DNA of 15,204 nt from Pseudopedobacter sp039918235 (GTDB lineage Bacteria > Bacteroidota > Bacteroidia > Sphingobacteriales > Sphingobacteriaceae), in contig JBDSHZ010000123.1 in the NCBI GenBank assembly GCA_039918235.1, positions 1 to 15,204 of the forward strand, read 5' to 3'. Within the stretch, counting starts at the first letter, position 1. Each line of letters starts with the position of its first letter. The position numbers and the translations under genes are program-made. Below are positions 1 through 6,252 of this stretch, in pieces. Below the pieces are notes generated by a model. That model saw only the letters and a program-made list of their open reading frames with translations, was not told the origin of the DNA and searched no databases.

Positions 1-77
1 TCATATTCGAAACCCATGAGTTTCAATAATTCCTGACGGCGGGGTGATTTGGATGCGAGATATAATTTTCTGGACAA
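1..77 (-). CDS. maf: Maf-family nucleoside triphosphate pyrophosphatase, N-terminal fragment
   Basis: The complement of the first 77 bases encodes about 25 residues including LASKSPRRQELLKLMGFEYE, the typical N-terminus of Maf proteins with the S-x-x-R nucleotide-binding loop (SPRR). The family consists of house-cleaning pyrophosphatases that hydrolyse dTTP, UTP or modified nucleotides to monophosphates in the cytoplasm. The rest of the gene lies outside the window. No ATG is available in frame: the frame is open back to a stop near position 148, and the best start is TTG at 75-77, giving MSRKLYLASKS, the usual spacing before the motif. An ATG at 95-97 is out of frame (see the 20-bp repeat there). 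Maf and KdsC genes are often close in this phylum; here kdsC is separated from it by two plus-strand genes. The family call is sure from the motif; the start is uncertain. Confidence 0.85.
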   Translation of the reverse strand, partial: MSRKLYLASKSPRRQELLKLMGFEY

Positions 78-96
78 TGTGCTAAATTTTTGGACA
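63..96. repeat. Imperfect 20-bp-period direct repeat over the maf start
   Basis: Positions 63-76 and 83-96 match at 12 of 14 bases, both containing TTTTxTGGACA-like sequence, with TGGACA at 71-76 and 91-96 exactly 20 bp apart. On the minus strand the inner copy supplies the proposed TTG start of maf (TTG-TCC-AGA-AAA) and the outer copy an ATG (ATG-TCC-AAA-AAT) in another frame. The two turns of helix between copies would also suit a repressor site. Confidence 0.6.
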
Positions 97-103
97 TCGC
101 AAA

Positions 104-138
104 TTTGCAATTTATCTTTTAATGACAAAGTATATTTC
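104..138 (+). promoter_or_regulatory. Possible promoter for the plus-strand gene pair
   Basis: TTTG at 104-107 and TATATTTC at 131-138 (seven of eight bases of the Bacteroidota TAnnTTTG -7 element) are separated by 23 bp, the upper end of the accepted spacing. It would start transcription about 65 bases before the ATG at 211. The gap between the divergent maf and this gene must hold promoters for both; I found no good match for maf. A perfect palindrome GCAAATTTGC at 99-108 overlaps the -33 half. Confidence 0.3.
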
Positions 139-210
139 TGAAATGAAAATTATGAGCATCTAATTTAATTGAATTAACTTATTGTTTAACATACAAAACT
201 GGTATTGTAT

Positions 211-801
211 ATGCATAGTAGAAGTATACTACCAAAGAAAATGAACGACATTATAAATCGGGGATGGATTGATCTTGTTTTAACACCTCAAAGGTTTAAT
301 GAGGTAAAAAGAATTAAAGATACTTGGGAGGCGAAGAATTATTATAAGGAGTGTGTAAGCAGACTTGACCATTTGAAAGAATGGAAAACTCCTATTTATT
401 ATGATAATTTAAAACTTTTAAAGCATTATGACTGCTATGGTTTTGAAACAGATAGAAATTTGTTAGAAGGCGATTTAATTGAAGCAAATTTTGATTTCAA
501 TATTGAAGGAAAAAACTCTTTAAGACTTAAAGTATCCTCCTACCAAAAAACTATAGAAAGTGATGGTTTAGAAGAAGAAACTAAACTTTTACTTTCAGAG
601 ATTGATGCCAATAGGTTTAACCCTCTAATTATGCCCATCAAATTTGGAGAATGTGTGATCAGTCTTAAAAGGTTGGTGAATACTATAAGTATTGATATTA
701 AAGTGAATCCTCCATATTATGGTGAAAATGTAGCGCATCAAAGCTTAATCCAGCATTTTGAGTGGCAAACATTAACAAAAAACATTATCCAACAATTTTA
801 A
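211..801 (+). CDS. Hypothetical protein, about 196 aa, unrecognised
   Basis: I do not recognise this protein. The frame is open from 190; a TTG at 205, ATG at 211 and ATG at 241 are possible starts, and none has a visible ribosome-binding site. I prefer ATG 211. The product is charged and soluble-looking: no signal peptide, no membrane segment, no cysteine pair or repeated motif. The N-terminal third is helical and rich in Lys, Trp and Tyr (around WIDLVLTPQRFNEVKRIKDT), the middle alternates acidic and hydrophobic residues as in beta strands, and the end is aromatic (HFEWQTL). It ends 24 bp before the four-helix-bundle gene and shares its terminator, so the two are probably cotranscribed. Codons are very AT-rich, more so by eye than in the envelope genes. 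It could be a lineage-specific or acquired gene, but no function can be assigned. Confidence 0.6.
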   Translation: MHSRSILPKKMNDIINRGWIDLVLTPQRFNEVKRIKDTWEAKNYYKECVSRLDHLKEWKTPIYYDNLKLLKHYDCYGFETDRNLLEGDLIEANFDFNIEGKNSLRLKVSSYQKTIESDGLEEETKLLLSEIDANRFNPLIMPIKFGECVISLKRLVNTISIDIKVNPPYYGENVAHQSLIQHFEWQTLTKNIIQQF

Positions 802-825
802 ATATTAAAATAAAAAACAACTATT

Positions 826-1281
826 ATGAAAGATCAAAAAGAAATTATTGCAGACCTTAAAGGTTTAATCAACATCTTAAACGATGGTAAAGAAGGATAC
901 AAAGATGCCGTAAATCACGTAAAATCTGAAGAGTTAAAATCAACTTTTATTGAATTTTCAAATCAAAGAAGCGCAGATGCAGAAGAATTAAAAGCACATA
1001 TTTTAATGCATGGCGGAGAATCTGACAATGAAGATGGTGGAGTGTTAGGTGCACTGCACAGAACTTGGTTAGGAATTAAGGAGGCTTTTGCTTCTAATGA
1101 AGATAAGGCAATTTTAAATGCGATTAAAACTGGTGAGGAAGCTGCTTTAGAAAAATATGATGATGTGCTAAAACATTATGAGAACCATGCTGATCATTAT
1201 GATTTATTGACAAAGCACAGAGCAGGTATCCAAAAAGCTTTAAACAAGATTAAAATTCTGGAAGTAGAATTTAATGATTAA
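826..1281 (+). CDS. PA2169-type four-helix-bundle protein (DUF2383)
   Basis: The 151-aa product matches the DUF2383/PA2169 family in length and pattern: four amphipathic helices of a ferritin-like bundle, no signal peptide, and no membrane segment. Helix 1 contains KGLINILNDGKEGYKDAV, helix 2 STFIEFSNQRSADAEELKAH, a Gly/Asp-rich loop (GGESDNEDGG) precedes HRTWLGIKEAF, helix 3 is EDKAILNAIKTGEEAALEKY and helix 4 HYDLLTKHRAGIQKAL. Glu and His are placed as in metal-binding bundles, but I cannot say whether metal is bound. The family's role is unsettled; members often appear with stress-response genes in Bacteroidota. The ATG at 826 follows an A-rich leader (TAAAAAACAACTATT) typical of this phylum. 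The gene is last in its unit and is followed by a strong hairpin terminator. The family call is firm; the function is unknown. Confidence 0.85.
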   Translation: MKDQKEIIADLKGLINILNDGKEGYKDAVNHVKSEELKSTFIEFSNQRSADAEELKAHILMHGGESDNEDGGVLGALHRTWLGIKEAFASNEDKAILNAIKTGEEAALEKYDDVLKHYENHADHYDLLTKHRAGIQKALNKIKILEVEFND

Positions 1282-1302
1282 GTGAACAAATTTTAAAGAG
1301 AG

Positions 1303-1334
1303 AGTCAGTTTCTAATAAAGGAACTGACTTTTTT
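1303..1334 (+). terminator. Intrinsic terminator after the DUF2383 gene
   Basis: AGTCAGTT at 1303-1310 pairs with AACTGACT at 1322-1329 (8 bp, 11-base loop), followed by six T residues at 1329-1334. It starts 21 bp after the stop codon. It lies between convergent genes; read on the minus strand the stem is followed only by a mixed CT tract, so termination of kdsC there would be weaker. Confidence 0.85.
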
Positions 1335-1860
1335 ATTTTAAAGCCCCATCATCAGCATCAGGTTTCTCTACAAACCATTTATCCTGAACTTTTAGTACCT
1401 TTTCAATAATATCTCTTACCACACCTGCCCCACCTTTAAAAGGAGAAATATAAGAGCAACAATTTTTTATTTCCTGTACGCCATCTGCCGGACAAATGGA
1501 AATGGCCACCTGCTCCATAATTTCTTGGTCAGGCAAATCATCTCCTACGTAAACAATTTCTTCTTTGGTTAAACCTGTTTTTTCTAAAAAATCAAGAAAG
1601 AAAGGCATTTTATAAGATGCGCCTAAATAGATGTGCTGAATTCCCAAACCCTGCATACGCATGGCCACAGATTCAGATTTTGCACCTGTAATGATACACA
1701 CATGATAGCCTTTATTAATGGCCAATTGTATGGCATAACCATCTTTAATACTGTACTGACGAAGCTGATCCCCCTTTTCGGTAATCAAAAGATTGCCATT
1801 GGTGAGTACTCCATCTACATCAAAAATAAAAGTGGTAATGTCCTTAAGTTTATCTATCAT
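1333..1860 (-). CDS. kdsC: 3-deoxy-D-manno-octulosonate-8-phosphate phosphatase (KdsC-type HAD hydrolase)
   Basis: It removes phosphate from KDO-8-phosphate, giving the KDO sugar of the lipopolysaccharide inner core, in the cytoplasm. The 175-aa length is standard for this cap-less HAD subfamily. Visible motifs are FDVDGVLT with the nucleophile Asp14 and acid/base Asp16, IITG with Thr58, Lys84 in SYKMP, GDDLPD at 106-111 for magnesium, and the C-terminal GGAGVVR loop (143-149) that reaches a neighbouring active site in the tetramer. It starts at an ATG 16 bp downstream of the iscX stop and is the last gene of the ccmE-to-kdsC set. The final dozen residues (EKPDADDGALK) are acidic and look unstructured. 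Some related HAD enzymes act on other sugar phosphates (NeuA- or KDN-associated), but the motif set and single-domain size favour KdsC. Confidence 0.9.
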   Translation of the reverse strand: MIDKLKDITTFIFDVDGVLTNGNLLITEKGDQLRQYSIKDGYAIQLAINKGYHVCIITGAKSESVAMRMQGLGIQHIYLGASYKMPFFLDFLEKTGLTKEEIVYVGDDLPDQEIMEQVAISICPADGVQEIKNCCSYISPFKGGAGVVRDIIEKVLKVQDKWFVEKPDADDGALK

Positions 1861-1876
1861 GACTTAAAAGGAATAT

Positions 1877-2119
1877 TTATTGATTATCTCTCCACTCATA
1901 AACCCAAGCAGATTGGATTTGCTCTAAGTATCCTTCGTTAGATTCTTCTTTAGTTCCTTTAAAATTAGGCAGTGATAACACCCAATCCAACAGATCAGTA
2001 AATCTAATTCTATAGATTTTCGACTCTCCAAAATCGTCACCAAACTTTTCATAAAGTCCCATGGCAATGTCTTCGATATCGTTCCAATGTATTGGCAATT
2101 CAAATTTATCGTTATTCAT
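1877..2119 (-). CDS. iscX: Fe-S cluster assembly protein IscX
   Basis: IscX (YfhJ) is a small acidic protein that binds iron and the cysteine desulfurase IscS and tunes Fe-S cluster assembly. The 80-aa product shows the family signature: HWNDIEDIAMGLYEKFGD, RFTDLLDWVLSLPNF, then ESNEGYLEQIQSAWVYEWRD, corresponding to the E. coli pattern W-T-D...I-A-x-x-L...R-F-T-D-x-x-x-W...S-N-E...I-x-x-x-W. It is slightly longer than the ~66-aa E. coli protein because of a short N-terminal extension and an insertion near residues 28-37. It lies 9 bp after the ferredoxin gene, the same fdx-iscX order as in the E. coli isc operon, but no iscS, iscU, hscA or hscB is adjacent. Family identity is well supported; its partner here is unknown. 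Confidence 0.9.
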   Translation of the reverse strand: MNNDKFELPIHWNDIEDIAMGLYEKFGDDFGESKIYRIRFTDLLDWVLSLPNFKGTKEESNEGYLEQIQSAWVYEWRDNQ

Positions 2120-2128
2120 GATTTTTGT

Positions 2129-2461
2129 TTAGTGTCCTAAGAACTGAGATTGGTCTGGGATGGTAACCTCCATATCCCCGTCAACAATTACACATTGGCA
2201 AGCCAAACGTGAATTGATACGTGGATTTATTGCTCTATCTATAAAGTCTTCTTCTTTATCTGAAATTTCCTGTATGCTGTTCTCTCCTTTGTTAACATAT
2301 ACATGGCAAGTACTGCAACCGCAAACTCCCCCACAATTATGTTGCAATTCAATTCCGTTATCTAGGCAAACGTCTAATACAGATTCTCCTTCCGCAATTT
2401 GAAGTTCGATACTTTCCTGACCTTTCTCCTCGAAATTTAGCTTGATCTTATAAATATTCAT
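2129..2461 (-). CDS. fdx: [2Fe-2S] ferredoxin, Isc/adrenodoxin type
   Basis: This is a 110-aa electron carrier of the vertebrate/Isc type. The cluster ligands follow C-x5-C-x2-C...C: Cys43, Cys49, Cys52 and Cys88, within HNCGGVCGCSTCHV and RLACQC. Two further cysteines, Cys47 and Cys90, sit inside these loops. The C-terminal part has the VTIPDQ motif. In organisms with an isc operon such ferredoxins donate electrons for cluster assembly; here it is paired only with iscX. It starts at an ATG 23 bp downstream of the DUF2520 stop. The protein has no signal peptide, so it is cytoplasmic. It could equally serve a P450, haem or other reductase; the neighbouring iscX favours a role in Fe-S or iron handling. 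Confidence 0.9.
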   Translation of the reverse strand: MNIYKIKLNFEEKGQESIELQIAEGESVLDVCLDNGIELQHNCGGVCGCSTCHVYVNKGENSIQEISDKEEDFIDRAINPRINSRLACQCVIVDGDMEVTIPDQSQFLGH

Positions 2462-2484
2462 GTGCTGGCAAAAGTAGTGATTTA

Positions 2485-3270
2485 TTATTCGCCCCCTAAA
2501 TTTGGCTGATACATTTTTACTATGCCCTGACTGATACTTGAATATAAACCTTGTAGGTATGAATTGTCTTTTAGCAACGCTAAATGCTTGTTCATGGTGA
2601 GCTGGTCATTCCTTTTAGCAGGCCCTGTCTGCACTTCAAAAGGCAAGTTCAGCATCGCTTTATCGGCAGTTTCCTGAATTAACGGACGCAATAAATCAAA
2701 ATTCAATTGAACACCTTCTAAAAGCTCTTGGGCAACGCTGTAAAAGTAATTGGTGAAATTACAGGCAAAAACAGCGGAGATATGCAAAATGGCTCGGGAT
2801 GGAGAATCTAGCTTTTCAACCTTTGAGGATATTTTTCCAGCAATAAGTTCGAGCTGATTTTCAGCCTTGATGTTATTCGCTTCAATACAGATAGGAATAG
2901 TTTGGAAATCTAAGTCTGCGGTTTTAGAAAAGGTTTGTAAAGGATACAAGACTCCACAGCTGTCGAAATATTTTTCTAAAACATTAAGAGGAGTTGTTCC
3001 TGAGGTATGCAGTACCAATCTTCCTTCTTTTTGCGGGATTTGGGAAGCTACATTTTCTATGGCATCATCTGTTACCGCTAAAATCACCACATCAATACTA
3101 TCCTTAATTTCTTTACAATCCGAGATAGAATTAGCTCCAATTTGCAAAGCTAGATCAATGGCATTGTTCTCTTTTCTGCTCCAAACCTGCATCACAGGAT
3201 ACCCAGCTTTGATTAAAGCTTTTGAAAGATGAGTGGCTACATTACCAGAACCTAGCAATGCTATTTTCAT
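2485..3270 (-). CDS. Rossmann-like and DUF2520 domain protein (probable NAD(P)-dependent oxidoreductase)
   Basis: The 261-aa protein begins with a dinucleotide-binding beta-alpha-beta unit (MKIALLGSGNVATHL, glycines 7 and 9; VWSRK at the end of strand 2), followed by the conserved HTSGT (88-92) and YPLQTFSK (109-116) of the DUF2520 family and a helical C-terminal domain (around HISAVFACNFTNYF). The fold is that of F420-dependent NADP reductase and pyrroline-5-carboxylate reductase relatives; the substrate is not known. It overlaps the ccmF stop by four bases (ATGA), so translation is probably coupled to the haem lyase gene. The ferredoxin follows 23 bp downstream. It occurs widely in Bacteroidota, commonly near kdsC and maf, to my recollection. 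Family call firm; reaction unknown. Confidence 0.85.
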   Translation of the reverse strand: MKIALLGSGNVATHLSKALIKAGYPVMQVWSRKENNAIDLALQIGANSISDCKEIKDSIDVVILAVTDDAIENVASQIPQKEGRLVLHTSGTTPLNVLEKYFDSCGVLYPLQTFSKTADLDFQTIPICIEANNIKAENQLELIAGKISSKVEKLDSPSRAILHISAVFACNFTNYFYSVAQELLEGVQLNFDLLRPLIQETADKAMLNLPFEVQTGPAKRNDQLTMNKHLALLKDNSYLQGLYSSISQGIVKMYQPNLGGE

Positions 3271-5714
3271 ACCGTCTTAGCTTCTTTGGATCTCCTGAAA
3301 ATGGATAACAAAAACCCGATGACCATGATAATGGTACCTCCCCAAAATAAATTGATATATGGAAAAACAATGGCTTTCAAAACAATCCAGTCCTTTTTAT
3401 CTTCTTTAGGTTTTTCATAAACTGTTAATTCCAGTTTATCCTTATCAGGTAAAATATTGGTAAATCTTAATTTCAAACCTGCTTCATCTACTTTTTTTCC
3501 AAAGTCAACTTTGGAGTTTCCTTTAATTAAGAAAATGGGTTCGGCATTAAATTTCTGATCCTGTTTCTGAATTTCAAGGTTCATGCCGATAGATACATCC
3601 CCTTTTTCCAGCGGAATATCTTTGATACTCGCATTTTTATTGATCGACCTTACAATAATCAGCCCTTCCCTAAAACGTACCGTATCGCCAACACTCACTT
3701 CATGCGGAACAGGTTGCAGGTAATCTTCATCTTCTGAATGCCCTTCATGGTCATGGTCATGACCTTCCTCTTTTAAAGGCACACTGCTCACATGCGTATA
3801 AACATCATGCAAAAGGTAATGCTTGGTATCAGGAGAGGCGATGATCTGTTTCATCTTCGCATTTTGCTGTGCGTTAGGATAAAGACTAAAATTTTCCTTT
3901 AATTCACCAGCATCATTAAATACCTTATAATTTACTTTGTAATAAGTATTCACACCAGAAACAGAGTCTCCCTCATATGTCACCGTGTACTTGTCCATCT
4001 TAATAGGCTCATTCTTATACAAAATGATATTTTCTCTCGGGTTATTAGTTTTGGCAAACTCATCTCCAAAACCGATACCTGTATTGTTAGTAGAAATGAC
4101 TTTATTATTTGCTGCCGCAATTAAAGCGCCCACTAAAATGAGTGCAAAACCGATATGTGCCACTGCCGAACCTGATAATCTCCATTTACCTTTTAAAGCT
4201 TCTCCTAATATTTTGGCATTGCATAGAATAGAAAATACAGCCGCAAAAGTGACCAAGATATACATGGTATTCTGGTAAATCTCGGTGATGTAAACAATAA
4301 CACCAGTGAGTAATATAGCTACCACAAAAGAAACTGAAAGACTTATAAAAAATTTCTTAGCATCTGTTTTCTTATACTTTAAAAATTGAGAGAAAGCAGA
4401 AATAGTAGCAATTACAAAAGCAAAAGCAATTTGCCATTTGTTATAATGCTGGATCAAATTGGTAGGCGGTGCGATGGATGTACCGAAAATTTTATTGTAA
4501 ACCGGAATAGAAGTAGTAGCTAAAATCTGAATACAAGAAACTACTAATACAATAGCACCAATAAATAGCCAGAATTCTCTGGAATAGGTATCTTCATCTT
4601 TTTTGGTAATAGGTAATTTTTTCCAGTTGATGATGATGAGTATTGTAGCCAAAATAATAAAGGCAAACATATAAATCAACAACTGACCAGACATTCCTAA
4701 ATCTGTAAAAGCGTGGACAGAAGTATCTCCTAAAATTCCACTTCTGGTAAGGAAAGAAGCGTAAAGTACCAATATGAAACTAATGATGATTAAAAATAGC
4801 GCAGTGAAATACGAATGTCCTGAATTCTTATAGGCAATCATTACATGTACACCGGCTATTAAAGTTATCCAAGGTAAAATTGATGCATTTTCTACTGGAT
4901 CCCAAGCCCAAAAACCACCGAAATTTAACGCTTCATAAGCCCAAAAAGAACCCATGATAATCCCTGTTCCCAGTACCATTACGGCAAATAGTGCCCAAGG
5001 CATTGCAGGCTTTACCCATTCAGCATAACGTTTTTGCCAAAGCGCAGCAATTCCGTAAGCAAAAGGAACGACCATAGATGCAAAACCCAAAAACAATGTT
5101 GGAGGATGAATCACCATCCAATAATTTTGTAAAAGTGGATTTAAACCATTACCATCTTGTACTAAAGATAAATAATCTGCTCTAGAAAAGATTGGAGCTT
5201 CAATAGCATTTCTCAATAGAATAAATGGAGATGAACCGATTTTTGCACCAAATATCTCCACGCCTAAAAGCATACTGGCTAAAAACACCTGCGAAACAGA
5301 AATAACCGCCATTACAGGGCTTTCCCAACTTTTCGCCTTTGTAATAACTATACATCCTAAAACACCTTGCCAAAAAGTCCAGAGCCAGAAACTTCCTTCC
5401 TGACCTTCCCAAAAACAGGAAATAATATAATAAACTGGGAGCGTTTTAGAAGAATGCGCCCAAGCATAATGATATTCAAAATAGTGTTTGTAAATGATGT
5501 AAAATAAGCAGGCTCCAATACCGATAACCATGATTAAATTTAACCGATAGGCTAATCTTCCAAGCTTTTGCCAAGTTTCATCAATTTTATCTTTGGCGTT
5601 TGCAGCTAAAAAATAACTGATCATGGCAATTAAAGAGGTACCAAAAGAAAGTATGATAAAGAACTGTCCGAGTTTTCCCGGCAACAGGTGTTCGCCTGTA
5701 AACTGTATATCCAT
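3267..5714 (-). CDS. ccmF: Cytochrome c haem lyase CcmF (CcsA/CcmF family)
   Basis: CcmF is a polytopic inner-membrane protein that takes haem from CcmE and attaches it to apocytochrome c in the periplasm. Evidence: many hydrophobic segments from residue 18 on, FWEGQEGSFWLW at 101-112, HPP with His203, and the tryptophan-rich WWD haem site GGFWAWDPVENAS at 266-278, then His290. A large soluble domain occupies roughly residues 560-780, ending in one last membrane helix and a basic tail (FRRSKEAKTV). At 815 aa it is longer than the ~650-aa proteobacterial form, mainly through this domain, which includes a His/Asp run (HDHDHEGH, residues 652-659). It lies 9 bp after ccmE, its expected partner; ccmA, B, C, G and H are not in the window. 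An ATG start fits the first membrane helix. Confidence 0.92.
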   Translation of the reverse strand: MDIQFTGEHLLPGKLGQFFIILSFGTSLIAMISYFLAANAKDKIDETWQKLGRLAYRLNLIMVIGIGACLFYIIYKHYFEYHYAWAHSSKTLPVYYIISCFWEGQEGSFWLWTFWQGVLGCIVITKAKSWESPVMAVISVSQVFLASMLLGVEIFGAKIGSSPFILLRNAIEAPIFSRADYLSLVQDGNGLNPLLQNYWMVIHPPTLFLGFASMVVPFAYGIAALWQKRYAEWVKPAMPWALFAVMVLGTGIIMGSFWAYEALNFGGFWAWDPVENASILPWITLIAGVHVMIAYKNSGHSYFTALFLIIISFILVLYASFLTRSGILGDTSVHAFTDLGMSGQLLIYMFAFIILATILIIINWKKLPITKKDEDTYSREFWLFIGAIVLVVSCIQILATTSIPVYNKIFGTSIAPPTNLIQHYNKWQIAFAFVIATISAFSQFLKYKKTDAKKFFISLSVSFVVAILLTGVIVYITEIYQNTMYILVTFAAVFSILCNAKILGEALKGKWRLSGSAVAHIGFALILVGALIAAANNKVISTNNTGIGFGDEFAKTNNPRENIILYKNEPIKMDKYTVTYEGDSVSGVNTYYKVNYKVFNDAGELKENFSLYPNAQQNAKMKQIIASPDTKHYLLHDVYTHVSSVPLKEEGHDHDHEGHSEDEDYLQPVPHEVSVGDTVRFREGLIIVRSINKNASIKDIPLEKGDVSIGMNLEIQKQDQKFNAEPIFLIKGNSKVDFGKKVDEAGLKLRFTNILPDKDKLELTVYEKPKEDKKDWIVLKAIVFPYINLFWGGTIIMVIGFLLSIFRRSKEAKTV

Positions 5715-5723
5715 TAAGAAATT

Positions 5724-6131
5724 TTAACTTTTTGATTGTGCATTTACCTCCGTAACCTCAATCTTATCCTTTTGATATTTAGAAGGGCATTTCATCAGGA
5801 TTTTATTTGCATGAAAATTACCGTTTTCCATCTGCCCAGTTAAAACAATCTGTTCAGATTTTTCAAAATCTTGAGGCTTTGTCCCGGTGAATTCAACCTT
5901 ACACTCTTTACCTTTGTTATCTATCATGTAAAAGGAGAAATAATTTGCATCCTCCTGAGGATTGTAAACCATCTCTTTACTTTTATTGAGTTTACCCACT
6001 ACATGTAACTCTTTCTCCGTTTTTTGAGCATCGTTGAAAGAACCATAAGTGCTGCTATCTGCATAAGCACTGATGATCACTCCTATTGCAACTGCAATGA
6101 TGATCATCCCGATAATTGAACTTCTTTTCAT
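5724..6131 (-). CDS. ccmE: Cytochrome c maturation haem chaperone CcmE, CxxxY variant
   Basis: CcmE is a membrane-anchored periplasmic OB-fold protein that carries haem covalently to CcmF. The 135-aa product has one N-terminal membrane anchor (residues 5-22), then the OB-fold strands (ELHVVGKL, YFSFYMIDNKGKECKVEFTG, QIVLTGQMENGNFHANKIL). The classical haem-binding LxxHxxxY is replaced by LMKCPSKY: Cys115 stands where the His normally is, with Tyr119 kept. Cysteine-type CcmE is known from archaea and some anaerobic bacteria and, to my recollection, is usual in Bacteroidota, so it is a variant and not a defect. A flexible charged tail follows. It is the first gene of the set ccmE-ccmF-DUF2520-fdx-iscX-kdsC, with a promoter-like element about 50 bp upstream. 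Start ATG at 6129-6131. Confidence 0.9.
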   Translation of the reverse strand: MKRSSIIGMIIIAVAIGVIISAYADSSTYGSFNDAQKTEKELHVVGKLNKSKEMVYNPQEDANYFSFYMIDNKGKECKVEFTGTKPQDFEKSEQIVLTGQMENGNFHANKILMKCPSKYQKDKIEVTEVNAQSKS

Positions 6132-6178
6132 GGAAATTATATTTATAAACGATTTAGATAAACCAATTTAGATTATTG

Positions 6179-6186
6179 CAAAAATA
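6179..6186 (-). promoter_or_regulatory. Probable -7 promoter element of the ccmE operon
   Basis: The complement reads TATTTTTG, an exact match to the Bacteroidota TAnnTTTG -7 box. It would start transcription about 40 bases before the ccmE ATG. No good TTG-type -33 box lies at 19-23 bp spacing, so the call rests on one element. Confidence 0.45.
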
Positions 6187-6224
6187 CAAAACGATAAGGT
6201 CTAGATATAATTATAGCAAGAATG

Positions 6225-6251
6225 TTATCTATTAAGAATCGTTATAGATAA
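6225..6251 (-). other. Inverted repeat just after murI
   Basis: TTATCTAT (6225-6232) and ATAGATAA (6244-6251) form an 8-bp stem with an 11-base loop, beginning two bases after the murI stop. No T tract follows on either strand and the stem is AT-rich, so it is a poor intrinsic terminator; it could protect mRNA ends or bind a regulator upstream of the ccmE promoter. Confidence 0.35.
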
Positions 6252-6252
6252 G

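Noticed and set aside
99..108. GCAAATTTGC palindrome as an operator
   Set aside because: Ten-base AT-rich palindromes are common by chance, and there is no second copy or regulator gene nearby.
3985..4278. Antisense open frame of about 97 codons inside ccmF
   Set aside because: It lies opposite a well-supported membrane protein gene and its hydrophobic content mirrors that gene; the same holds for open frames at 1633-1941, 2160-2402, 2867-3232, 7594-7812, 7887-8147 and 13107-13301.
5200..5412. Minus-strand open frame of about 70 codons inside ccmF
   Set aside because: It is a second frame of the same strand within the conserved ccmF reading frame; no independent evidence.
5787..5789. Inactive CcmE because the haem-binding His is missing
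   Set aside because: The Cys-x3-Tyr form is a known functional variant and the adjoining ccmF is intact.
6225..6251. Intrinsic terminator of murI
   Set aside because: The stem is AT-rich and has no T tract after it on the minus strand; kept only as an inverted repeat.
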